From positions 1-40,212 of the forward strand of contig JAFGNK010000171.1 of NCBI GenBank assembly GCA_016927055.1: DNA of 40,212 nt, given 5' to 3'. Position 1 is the stretch's first letter. Each line of letters opens with the position of its first letter. The position numbers were made by a program, and so were the translations under genes. The notes under the pieces are model-generated. The model had not been told where the DNA came from and did not search any database. It saw only the letters and a list, made by a program, of their open reading frames with translations. Shown here in pieces: positions 8,821-16,670 of this stretch. Source of the DNA: Methanotrichaceae archaeon (GTDB lineage Archaea > Halobacteriota > Methanosarcinia > Methanotrichales > Methanotrichaceae).

Positions 8821-9264
8821 GCCTGCCGGTTATATTTCAACAAATATTAAGCCTGTCGCTTAGCCCTTTGCTGTGGAGTCCTTCGCCCGTCCTGCTGCAC
8901 CGCCCTAGTAGCCGCGCATGATCTTCATAATGATACGGGCGATCATGAAGGCGAGGGCGAATAAGACGACGTAGAAGGCAATGCTCATTATGTCCATGAG
9001 GGCATGCTAGTCATTTCTGGTTTATAGATTTGACTGAAAGCCGATTGGGCCGGATATCTCTCATTCTGCGGTAAGACCAATTTTAAAAACAAGTCACTAC
9101 GCTTGTGGGCAGGGGGGTGGTCCCGTGGTCGGCGTTCTCGTCGATTTTTGCCCTTCACGGTATTGATCGCTGGCAAGCCAAACCACCGAAATAGCCCAAA
9201 ATCCGATTCTGCAAAAGGTTGATCTTCCAGAACCGCACCTACCCTTGAAGAACAGGTGCGAGAT
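8821..9264. other. Intergenic region between nucleotidyltransferase and icd
   Basis: This 444-base stretch has the divergent promoters of the two flanking genes at its ends and one short minus-strand ORF (30 codons, listed separately). The ORF-track entries 8988-9176 and 9097-9474 do not look like proteins: they have poor amino-acid composition and the latter runs antisense into icd. I see no RNA gene or repeat here. Confidence 0.5.
8905..8997 (-). CDS. 30-residue membrane microprotein
   Basis: This short ORF is below the ORF-track cutoff. It translates as a single hydrophobic helix, starting MDIMSIAFYVVLFALAFMIA, followed by a basic tail (RIIMKIMRGY) and a TAG stop. The hydrophobic core with positive charges confined to one end is what a genuine one-helix membrane protein would show, and chance ORFs of this size rarely have it. 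There is no obvious ribosome-binding site, and a second ATG lies four codons in. It could be cotranscribed with the nucleotidyltransferase gene downstream on the same strand. Function unknown. Confidence 0.42.
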   Translation of the reverse strand: MDIMSIAFYVVLFALAFMIARIIMKIMRGY

Positions 9265-10464
9265 ATGATTCATACTGAGGCCATAGAAAAGGCGAAGGAG
9301 CACTTCGCCAAGCTGCTGGAAGAGCAGCTTTTGCGCGTTGATCAGATAAAGGCGGGAGAGGACTGGGCTGACTACAGCAAGCTTCAGCCCATCATCATCG
9401 GCGTGGTGGGCGGCGACGGCATAGGCCCCTACATCACCAAAGAGGCGGTGCGCGTTCTTGAATATGTTCTGCAAAAAGAGATTGCTGAAGGGAAAGTCGA
9501 GCTGCGGGACATACCGGGCCTGGATATTGAGTCAAGGGTAAAGATCATGAAGGCTCTGCCCGAGGATGTCCTGGCGGCTCTAAAAGAGTGTCACGTTATC
9601 CTCAAGGGCCCTCTCACCACTCCCAAGAAGGGCGACAAATGGCCCAACCTGGAGAGCGCCAATGTCTCCATGCGCCGCGAGCTGGACCTCTTTGCCAACG
9701 TCCGCCCCGTCAAGGTGCCCGAGAAGGGCATTGACTGGATCTTTTACAGGGAGAACACCGAGGGGGAGTACGTTTTAGGCAGCAAGGGTTACAATGTCAC
9801 TGACGACCTGGCCGTGGACTTCAAGGTCATAACCACACCCGGTGCAGAGAGGATTGTGCGCCTGGCCTTTGAGTATGCCAAGAAGAACGGCATCAAGAGG
9901 GTCTCGGCTGTCACCAAGGCCAACGTCATCAAGGCTACGGACGGCAAATTCCTGGAGACGGCCAGGCGCGTGGCCAGGGAATACCCGGACATTGAGTTTG
10001 ATGACTGGTTCGTGGACATCATGGCCGCCAAGCTGGTGGACGAGAAGCGCAGGAAGGACTTCAAGGTCATAGTGCTGCCCAACCTCTACGGAGACATCCT
10101 GACCGACGAGGCGGCTGAATTTCAGGGCGGAGTGGGAACGGCCGGAAGCGCCAACATCGGCAAGCGTTATGCCATGTTCGAGGCCATCCACGGCTCGGCT
10201 CCCCGCATGGTAGAGGAAGGCAGAGCAATCTATGCCGACCCGGCCAGTATGATGCGAGCCTGCGTCATGCTGTTGCGCCACATCGGCTTTGTGGATCAGG
10301 CAGGCAAAATGGAGATGGCTCTGGATATCTGCGGCCAGCTCGAGAAGAAAGTTGTTCTCACCGGACGGTCCGATGGGGCAACGGGTGCTCAGTTTGCTGA
10401 TTATGTGATGCAGACCCTCCAGGACCCCGAGCTGGAGAGCCGCGCTAAGGGCTATAAGAAGTAA
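9265..10464 (+). CDS. icd: Isocitrate dehydrogenase
   Basis: The protein is about 399 residues long and belongs to the isocitrate/isopropylmalate dehydrogenase family, matching isocitrate dehydrogenase best. It oxidatively decarboxylates isocitrate to 2-oxoglutarate, the carbon skeleton for ammonium assimilation and a ligand of the GlnK proteins encoded nearby. Visible signatures are GVVGGDGIGP, LKGPLTTP, the substrate loop ESANVSMRRELDLFANVRP, YRENTEGEY, and the Mg-binding signature NLYGDILTDEAAEFQGGVGTAGSANIG. The ORF track starts at a GTG three codons earlier, but AGGTG lies about 6 bases before the ATG at 9265, so I prefer that start. Cofactor preference (NADP or NAD) is not certain from sequence. 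Confidence 0.92.
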   Translation: MIHTEAIEKAKEHFAKLLEEQLLRVDQIKAGEDWADYSKLQPIIIGVVGGDGIGPYITKEAVRVLEYVLQKEIAEGKVELRDIPGLDIESRVKIMKALPEDVLAALKECHVILKGPLTTPKKGDKWPNLESANVSMRRELDLFANVRPVKVPEKGIDWIFYRENTEGEYVLGSKGYNVTDDLAVDFKVITTPGAERIVRLAFEYAKKNGIKRVSAVTKANVIKATDGKFLETARRVAREYPDIEFDDWFVDIMAAKLVDEKRRKDFKVIVLPNLYGDILTDEAAEFQGGVGTAGSANIGKRYAMFEAIHGSAPRMVEEGRAIYADPASMMRACVMLLRHIGFVDQAGKMEMALDICGQLEKKVVLTGRSDGATGAQFADYVMQTLQDPELESRAKGYKK

Positions 10465-10511
10465 TGAAAAGAAGGCAAAGCTTTAGCTAAAATAATTGCA
10501 TAGTAGTATCT

Positions 10512-11381
10512 GTGGAAAATCTGGCTGAAGCATTATTGGGCCTGAGCAAGGAGGACCGCTCCCTGCTCAGTGCTATTGAGACCGGGATGAAGACTCACGA
10601 GTGGGTCCCATCCTTCGTGATCTCAGAGTTATCCGGCCTGCCGGTCCGCAAGGTGGATTTTCGGCTGGGCCTACTTTTTGAAAAGAAGCTGGTAGAGCGG
10701 GAGAGCATGCACTACCTCGGCTACCGCATAGATTTTGATGCCTACGATCTTCTGGCGCTGTCCGATTTTGTGAAACGAGGCACAATAAAAGCCTTTGGAG
10801 AGAGAATCGGGGTGGGTAAAGAGTCGGTAGTATACGAAGCCCTGGGAGAAATGCCTCTGGCCGTCAAGTTCCACCGCCAGGGAAGGACCAGCTTCAAGCA
10901 TGTGCGCCGCCTGCGCGATCATCTCACCGATAAGCCCAAGGTGCCCTGGCTTTATGCCGCCGCTCTTGCCGCAAGACATGAGTTTCAGGTAATGAAGAAG
11001 CTCTACGGAAAGGTCTCAATTCCCAGGCCGATCGCAACAAGCCGACATGCTCTGGCCATGGAATTTGTGAGCGGCCCTGCTCTACACCGCATCACGCTCT
11101 CCGATCCCGAGGACGGACTTCGCATGATCCTGGGCGAGGTGGGAAAGGCCCGGAGGCTGGGCATTATTCATGCCGACCTGAGCGAGTTTAACATAATGGT
11201 CGACGAGGCCGGTCCCAAGATAATCGACTGGCCTCAGGCGGTAGAGGTCACCCATCCTCATGCCCAGGAGCTCTTGGAGAGGGACCTAGGTAACGTCTTG
11301 CGCTTCTTCGAGCGAAAATACGGGATCGAAATGCCACTGGAAAGGGCGCTCGTGCTTATTGGGGGGGCAGAGAGCAGTTGA
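10512..11381 (+). CDS. rio2: RIO2-type serine/threonine protein kinase
   Basis: This 289-residue protein has the RIO2 layout: an N-terminal winged helix (residues 1-85) and an atypical kinase domain. The nucleotide loop is IGVGKESVVYEA (99-110), the ATP lysine is in AVKFH (K119), the catalytic loop is HADLSEFNIMV (220-230), and the metal-binding motif is IIDWPQ in place of DFG. RIO2 acts as an ATPase/kinase in maturation of the small ribosomal subunit. The start is a GTG, with the ORF following icd by 47 bases. It overlaps the DUF460 gene by four bases (TTGA), so these two are translationally coupled, an arrangement that hints at an RNA-related role for the neighbour. Confidence 0.93.
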   Translation: MENLAEALLGLSKEDRSLLSAIETGMKTHEWVPSFVISELSGLPVRKVDFRLGLLFEKKLVERESMHYLGYRIDFDAYDLLALSDFVKRGTIKAFGERIGVGKESVVYEALGEMPLAVKFHRQGRTSFKHVRRLRDHLTDKPKVPWLYAAALAARHEFQVMKKLYGKVSIPRPIATSRHALAMEFVSGPALHRITLSDPEDGLRMILGEVGKARRLGIIHADLSEFNIMVDEAGPKIIDWPQAVEVTHPHAQELLERDLGNVLRFFERKYGIEMPLERALVLIGGAESS

Positions 11382-13417
11382 GCATATTTGGGGTGGACAT
11401 CGCCAGCGGATCACCATCCGGCAGAAGGCCGCCAAGCTACTCTCTGGTGATCCTGGATGGGGGGGACATCACCAGCTTTCACATGATAAGCCGGCATAGG
11501 CTGATCCGGTTTATCAGGGATCGCCAGCCGGAGATTGTGGCCATGGACAACATCCATGAGCTGGCCTCTGATCGAAGAGAGCTGGTCAATATTCTGCGGC
11601 GTATGCCGCCAGCTACCAAGGTGGTGCAGGTGACGGGCGGAGAGCGGCCCGAGTCCCTGATCAAGCTGGCCCGCTACCACGGCATCACCTTCGACCGCAC
11701 CAAGTCCTTGCAAGAGGCGGGGGCCTGTGCCCGGCTGGCGGCCAGGGGCGTCGGAGCTGTTCTCTCTGCTTTCCAGGAGAGGACATGGATTAAGGTGAGC
11801 CGGCGCCGTTCGCTGGGCCGGGGCGGCTGGAGCCAGAACCGCTACACTCGCAAGATCCATGGCGCAGTGATGGGTCTGGCGCGCGAGGTAGAAAAGCAGC
11901 TACGCGAGGCCGGTTTGCAGTACACCTCCCGGGCTGTTGAGGGCCTGGGCGGCTATACCCGGGCCGAGTTCGTGGTGGAAGCGCCCCGGGAAAAGGTGCA
12001 TATCAATCCCGGCTACTACAGCGATGCGCAGCTTTTGGTGCAGAGCATGGAGCTGCCACAGCTGCAGTACAAACCACTTCTGCAAAGGCGCGGTTATATC
12101 ATCGCGGGCCTGGATCCGGGAACGACGACCGGCATCGCCGCTCTGAACCTTAGCGGCGAGCTGGTGGACCTGATCAGCTCCCGATCCATGTCCTCCTCGG
12201 ATGTGATTGAATGGATCGCCGCCCGGGGAAGGCCGCTTGTAGTCGCGACCGATGTTTCGCCTACCCCTGGGGCAGTGGAGAAGGTCAAGCGGGCCTTTAA
12301 TGCCGTTCTCTTCTCTCCGGGCGGGGATATTCCTGCAGAAGAGAAGATCGCTCTGGGAAAGGAGTTCGGCTACAAGAACGATCATGAGCGGGATGCTCTA
12401 GCGGCTGCCATAAGCGCTTTTAAAAAATACCGGAACAAGTTTTTGCAGGTGGAAAAGAAGGTTCCTGCCGAGATCGATCCTGATGAGGTGAAGGCCCTGG
12501 TGGTGCGGGGCTATTCCATAGAAAATGCCATCGCGGAATTCATGCCTTCTTCCGCTTCCCGGGCCAGGCTGGCGGCTGCACAGCCGGATGGGGGGCAAGC
12601 TTCTCTTGATACCCCTCTCGGAGCCTCTCCCGGAGCCTCAGCCGAAGCCTCTGCCGATGTCTCTGTTCTGCGCCAGCAAAATCAGCAGCTCGCCGAGCAG
12701 GTCAGGACGCTGCGCTCTTATGTGGATGAGCTGAAGGCCGGTCTCGCGGAAAAAGAGACCGCTTTGAGGGTAGTGAACGGCAAGCTCGACCGCCTGAGGG
12801 ATAAGACAGCCCGTGAGATCAAGCGGCAGCATGAGATCAAGATCCGGGACAAAGAGATAGCGCGACTGCGCTCGGTGCTGCGCTCGGAGAGAAAGCACAT
12901 CAAAAAACTGAAGAAGACCTTAACGCGCCAGAAGAAGGCAGAGATGATTGAGGAGACGCGGGGTCTGCTAAAGCTCAAGCCGCTGGAGGCATTTAGCCGT
13001 GAGGCCGTGCAGCTTGCCGCAGAGCAATATGGCCTGGAAAAAGGTGATCTGATTTTTCTGGAGGATGCCAGCGGCGGGGGCAGGAGCACGGTTGAGCTTC
13101 TTATGGAAGAGAAAATTTCAGGATTGGTGGCGAAAGGCGAGATGGCCCCTGCCATGCGTGAGCACTTCCTGGATCTGGGCATCCCCGTCTTCTCCTGCAA
13201 AGATCTGCCTGTGCAGATAATTAATAACATGCCCTTCGTGCGGCCGGAGGATGTATTGGCTGCACAGGCGGCCTGGGAGGTGGAGATGAAAGAGCGCCGG
13301 GCCAGGCTGGAGGCGGAAAAGCTGGAGAGCCTTTTCCAGGAGTACCGGGTGGAGAGAAAGAAGGAGGAGAAGAGAAAGCAAAAGCTTGCTAAGGATGCGG
13401 CAGGCTCTGCGAATTGA
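11378..13417 (+). CDS. DUF460 protein, RNase H/RuvC-like fold with coiled coil
   Basis: This 679-residue protein matches the archaeal DUF460 family. The N-terminal part begins FGVDIASGSPSG, and a second ribonuclease-H-like domain begins near residue 243 with AGLDPGTTTGIAALNL and ends with NDHERDALAAAISAFKKYRNK, where the aspartates fit RuvC-type metal ligands. A long charged coiled coil follows at about residues 430-530, then an alpha/beta C-terminal domain and a Lys/Glu-rich tail. The start is TTG overlapping the rio2 stop; a G-rich stretch about ten bases upstream could serve as ribosome-binding site. The family has no established function to my knowledge; a nuclease acting on structured RNA or DNA is inference. 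Residues about 400-425 are a low-complexity Ala/Ser/Pro linker. Confidence 0.85.
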   Translation: MSIFGVDIASGSPSGRRPPSYSLVILDGGDITSFHMISRHRLIRFIRDRQPEIVAMDNIHELASDRRELVNILRRMPPATKVVQVTGGERPESLIKLARYHGITFDRTKSLQEAGACARLAARGVGAVLSAFQERTWIKVSRRRSLGRGGWSQNRYTRKIHGAVMGLAREVEKQLREAGLQYTSRAVEGLGGYTRAEFVVEAPREKVHINPGYYSDAQLLVQSMELPQLQYKPLLQRRGYIIAGLDPGTTTGIAALNLSGELVDLISSRSMSSSDVIEWIAARGRPLVVATDVSPTPGAVEKVKRAFNAVLFSPGGDIPAEEKIALGKEFGYKNDHERDALAAAISAFKKYRNKFLQVEKKVPAEIDPDEVKALVVRGYSIENAIAEFMPSSASRARLAAAQPDGGQASLDTPLGASPGASAEASADVSVLRQQNQQLAEQVRTLRSYVDELKAGLAEKETALRVVNGKLDRLRDKTAREIKRQHEIKIRDKEIARLRSVLRSERKHIKKLKKTLTRQKKAEMIEETRGLLKLKPLEAFSREAVQLAAEQYGLEKGDLIFLEDASGGGRSTVELLMEEKISGLVAKGEMAPAMREHFLDLGIPVFSCKDLPVQIINNMPFVRPEDVLAAQAAWEVEMKERRARLEAEKLESLFQEYRVERKKEEKRKQKLAKDAAGSAN

Positions 13418-13561
13418 GGTTGCCGCAAGAAAGAGCTGCAACACCGTTAAGCGGTTTTCATAAATTGTATGAAACCTGGGCTTAGGATCTTTTCACATTC
13501 TGTATGAATAAAACATACTTATTCCCAAATATGCTTATTAAATAGGTTTATGTCTTAATCA

Positions 13562-14851
13562 TTGGTGGTAACATTGCTTTCAGTCCGATCACTACTATTA
13601 TGCTCTTTAATATTATCCGCTCTGCTGGCAGGCACGGCCTTTGCAGATGAGGCCGCCATAAATGCGGCAGACAATGCCTGGGTGCTCATCAGCGCCGCCC
13701 TCGTCTTGATCATGATTCCCGGCGTGGGCCTCTTTTATGGCGGCATGGTCAGAAAGAAGAACGCCATCTCCACGATCATCTTCAGCTTTGCCGTGATGGG
13801 CGTGATAAGCTTGCAATGGATCTTATACGGCTACACTCTGGCCTTCGGACATGACGTCTCCGGACTCATCGGCGGCCTGGACTTCCTGGGCCTGGCCGGG
13901 GTGGGCATGGGTGTCAGAGAGGGCCTGACCATTCCTTCGCTCACCTTCATGATCTTTCAGGCGATGTTCGCTATAATTACGGTCTCCCTGATCACGGGAT
14001 CTTACGTGGAGCGAATCAAGTTCAGCTCTTTTCTCGTTTTCTCCTTAGCCTGGGCCACTTTAGTCTACGATCCGGTGGCCCACTGGGTCTGGGGCGGGGG
14101 CTGGTTGCAGCAGATGGGCGCTCTGGACTTTGCGGGTGGAATAGTGGTGCACATCACCGCCGGGGTCTCGGCTCTGGCCGTGGCCATGGTGATAGGCGCT
14201 CGCAAGGGCTTTGGCACCGACCCCATGGAGCCGCACAATATTCCCACCACGGTCATGGGGGCGGCCCTGCTCTGGTTCGGATGGTTCGGCTTTAACGCCG
14301 GCTCCGCTCTGGCGGCGGACGGCATTGCCGCCAACGCTTTCGTCACCACCAACACCTCAGCCGCGGCTGCCGCTACCACCTGGATGTTCCTCTCCTGGCG
14401 GCAGAGGGCGCCCTCCGCTCTGGGCATTGTGACGGGCGCCGTGGCCGGCCTGGCTGCCATAACGCCTGCTGCCGGATTCGTGACCCCATTGGCCGCCATT
14501 CCCATCGGCATCGTGGCTGCCATCGCGGGCTATTATGCCATCATCATCATCCGGGGCAGCGGCATGGTGGACGACTCACTGGACGTTTTGGCCTGTCACG
14601 GCATCGGCAGCACCTGGGGCGTCCTGGCCACCGGCATCTTTGCCACCATCGGGGCCACGGGCCTGCTCTCCGGAAATGCTCATCAAGTGCTGGTGCAGCT
14701 CATGGCCATAGCCGTCACCTGGGGCTACTCCTTTGCCGTCACCTACGGCCTGGCCAAGGTCATTGACGCGGTCATGGGCCTGCGGGTGCGGGATGAAGAA
14801 GAATCGGTGGGCCTGGATCTCAGCCAGCACGGTGAAGGCGCTTACATGTGA
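13562..14851 (+). CDS. amt: Ammonium transporter Amt (first copy)
   Basis: This 429-residue protein is an Amt/Mep/Rh channel that admits ammonium across the membrane. It has a cleavable-looking N-terminal signal (LLLCSLILSALLAGTAFADE), about 11 membrane helices, and family signatures such as [42 protein letters not shown] with the first pore histidine, and LACHGIGSTWG with the second. The start is ambiguous: TTG 13562, GTG 13565 and TTG 13574 are in frame, and GGTGG about 5 bases before 13574 favours the last. glnK follows after 10 bases, the usual arrangement in which GlnK blocks the pore when nitrogen is sufficient. Unlike the second copy, it carries a signal peptide. Confidence 0.95.
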   Translation: MVVTLLSVRSLLLCSLILSALLAGTAFADEAAINAADNAWVLISAALVLIMIPGVGLFYGGMVRKKNAISTIIFSFAVMGVISLQWILYGYTLAFGHDVSGLIGGLDFLGLAGVGMGVREGLTIPSLTFMIFQAMFAIITVSLITGSYVERIKFSSFLVFSLAWATLVYDPVAHWVWGGGWLQQMGALDFAGGIVVHITAGVSALAVAMVIGARKGFGTDPMEPHNIPTTVMGAALLWFGWFGFNAGSALAADGIAANAFVTTNTSAAAAATTWMFLSWRQRAPSALGIVTGAVAGLAAITPAAGFVTPLAAIPIGIVAAIAGYYAIIIIRGSGMVDDSLDVLACHGIGSTWGVLATGIFATIGATGLLSGNAHQVLVQLMAIAVTWGYSFAVTYGLAKVIDAVMGLRVRDEEESVGLDLSQHGEGAYM

Positions 14852-14861
14852 GGTGGAGAAG

Positions 14862-15200
14862 ATGAAGAAGATTGAAGCCATAATCAGGCCTGAGAAGCTG
14901 TACATTCTGAGAGACAAACTCGACCTGAAGGGCTATTCGGGAATGACCGTCACCGAGGTCAAGGGCCGGGGCCGGCAGAAGGGCATCTCCCTGCAGTGGC
15001 GGGCGGGAGGCTACCGGGTGGAGTTCCTCCCCAAGATAAAGCTGGAAATGGTGATCGATGACAAGGACGTGGAGCCAATCATCGACATCATCTGCGAGTA
15101 CGGTCAAACGGGCGAAGCGGGGGACGGCAAGATCTTCATCTACCCGGTGGAGGACGTCATAAGGGTGAGGACCAAGGAGAGAGGGGGCGGGGCGGTTTAG
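14862..15200 (+). CDS. glnK: Nitrogen regulatory protein GlnK (first copy)
   Basis: This 112-residue protein is a PII signal protein that binds ATP/ADP and 2-oxoglutarate and plugs Amt. The ORF track extends it upstream into amt, but the ATG at 14862, preceded by AGGTGGAG, gives the family N-terminus MKKIEAIIRPEKL. Ligand residues are present: GRQKG with Q39, LPKIK with K58, and the B-loop TGEAGDGKIFI. The T-loop retains tyrosine at position 51 (RAGGY), the residue uridylylated or adenylylated in many bacteria. It ends in a glycine-rich tail. It pairs with amt 10 bases upstream. Confidence 0.95.
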   Translation: MKKIEAIIRPEKLYILRDKLDLKGYSGMTVTEVKGRGRQKGISLQWRAGGYRVEFLPKIKLEMVIDDKDVEPIIDIICEYGQTGEAGDGKIFIYPVEDVIRVRTKERGGGAV

Positions 15201-15238
15201 AGGGGTGCCTTCTCAAAAGCTCCCCTTGACACCTTTTT
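15201..15238 (+). terminator. Possible terminator after amt-glnK (first pair)
   Basis: AGGGG directly after the glnK stop can pair with CCCCT at 15222-15226, followed by the T-run in cacctttttat. The loop is large (16 bases), so the T-run itself may be the main archaeal termination signal. Confidence 0.3.
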
Positions 15239-15285
15239 ATATTTTGCATCTTTTGTCTTCCCTGATCTTTCCCCATTTTCATAGT

Positions 15286-15297
15286 AATATTTATACG
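15286..15297 (+). promoter_or_regulatory. TATA box of the ATPase-TPR operon
   Basis: The stretch taatatttatac lies about 25-30 bases before the ATG at 15318, with no ribosome-binding site in between. This fits leaderless transcription and indicates that the ATPase/TPR pair has its own promoter separate from the amt-glnK pair upstream. Confidence 0.45.
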
Positions 15298-15317
15298 AAA
15301 TTGAATAACAACTACTC

Positions 15318-16670
15318 ATGATGAATCGTACCCCTCCTGCCACCAATCTGAAAGACGCCTACAATGCTGTATTGCTGGACCCTCTGCAAAGCGGAGATCC
15401 CCGTTGGGTTGACTGCAGCCAGGTGAGGGGTGGAACGGATGTTGTGGGACTCTTGGCTCTGCGAATTGAAGGCTCAAGTCACTCAACGGCCCAATTGATC
15501 AGTGGACACAGAGGCTGCGGAAAGTCCACAGAGCTTTTGCGCCTGGCCAATCGACTGGAGAGGGAGAAATTCCTGGTGGTCTACTTTGCCGCCGATGAGG
15601 ACATTGATATGGGCGATTTGGTCTATACTGATCTTCTCCTCTCTATAATCAAACGCCTGGAGCGTACACTATCTGAGAATGGTATCAAGATAGATGAGCG
15701 TCTCTCTAAAGGCATTCTGATGTGGTTTGCTGAAGTGGTTTATGGATGGAAGGACGAAACAGTCATGGAGGCGGCGCTCAAGACTGAATTTGAATTGGGA
15801 TTGAATGTGCCTGCTCCTCTTCCAATAATTGCCAAATTGCTGGCTCGCATTACCGGCCAAATTCGGACAGGCCATGAGATCCGAAAGGATATTCGTCTCA
15901 AATTGGACCCCCAGATCTATCCACTAATCGAGCGGATCAATGAGTTCATCCGGGCCGCTCTTCCCGAGATACAAAAGAAGGGCTATCAAGACCTGGTGCT
16001 CATCATCGATAACCTTGATCGCATCGTCCTTCGGGTGTTGGATGAAAAGACGGGAAGAACGACCCATGACGCTCTTTATCTGGAGCACGCTGAACAGCTC
16101 AAAGCTCTGGATGCGCATGTGGTCTACACTGTGCCTATCTCCATGTTTTATTCCCTCAAAGCCACCCAACTGGCGGGGGCCTTCCCCAATTATGAAATAC
16201 TTCCCATGATAAAAGTCGCGGAGCAGGACGGCTCGCCTTGCCAGGAGGGAATCGATAATCTCTCTGATGTGGCTGAGAAAAGGATCAATGTTCAATCGCT
16301 TTTAGAGAAGGGCGTTGTGGATTATCTGGCCGAAAAGAGCGGCGGGATGCTAAGGGATTTCATACGGCTGCTTGGCTACACCGTTGAGCTGGCCCAGGCC
16401 GAAGGCGGAAAAATTCCGATCTCTAAAAAGACGGCGGAAAACGCATTTCGGCGTTTAATCAATGAGTACGGTCGCATGGTCCCCGATGAGCATTTTAAGC
16501 TTTTGGCTAATGTTGCCAAGAATAAGCAGGTGCGAAATGATACCAAGCACCAGGCCATGCTTTACAACCTGAGCGTGCTGGAGTATATGAATCGAGATCG
16601 CTGGTGCGATGTTCATCCCGCGGTGAGAGAGCTGGCGGAGTTCAAGAATGCCTACAGACAAATTGAGTAA
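15318..16670 (+). CDS. P-loop ATPase of an uncharacterised ATPase/TPR module
   Basis: This 450-residue soluble protein is an AAA/STAND-like ATPase. Walker A is GHRGCGKST (63-71) and Walker B is LVLIIDNLDRI (225-235), with Asp-Asn at the metal site instead of Asp-Glu. Other distinctive blocks are GDPRWVDCSQVRGG (26-39) and YFAADEDIDMGDLVYTDLL (89-107); I recall the same blocks in ATPases of cyanobacteria and Chloroflexi that are encoded next to TPR or STAND-like proteins. The C-terminal region (about 310-450) is helical and may be a winged-helix or lid region. It overlaps the downstream TPR gene by 23 bases. It sits between two amt-glnK pairs. A regulatory or conflict-type switch function is inference. 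Confidence 0.72.
   Translation: MMNRTPPATNLKDAYNAVLLDPLQSGDPRWVDCSQVRGGTDVVGLLALRIEGSSHSTAQLISGHRGCGKSTELLRLANRLEREKFLVVYFAADEDIDMGDLVYTDLLLSIIKRLERTLSENGIKIDERLSKGILMWFAEVVYGWKDETVMEAALKTEFELGLNVPAPLPIIAKLLARITGQIRTGHEIRKDIRLKLDPQIYPLIERINEFIRAALPEIQKKGYQDLVLIIDNLDRIVLRVLDEKTGRTTHDALYLEHAEQLKALDAHVVYTVPISMFYSLKATQLAGAFPNYEILPMIKVAEQDGSPCQEGIDNLSDVAEKRINVQSLLEKGVVDYLAEKSGGMLRDFIRLLGYTVELAQAEGGKIPISKKTAENAFRRLINEYGRMVPDEHFKLLANVAKNKQVRNDTKHQAMLYNLSVLEYMNRDRWCDVHPAVRELAEFKNAYRQIE

Noticed and set aside
12718-13428. 236-residue antisense ORF opposite the DUF460 gene
   Set aside because: Composition is Ser/Arg-rich as expected for the reverse of a Lys/Glu-rich coiled coil, and the sense frame has a recognised family.
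13460-13561. NrpR-type operator or other nitrogen-control site before the first amt
   Set aside because: Two TGTATGAA direct repeats are present 35 bases apart, but there is no GGAA-N-TTCC-like palindrome and no supporting copy before the second amt.
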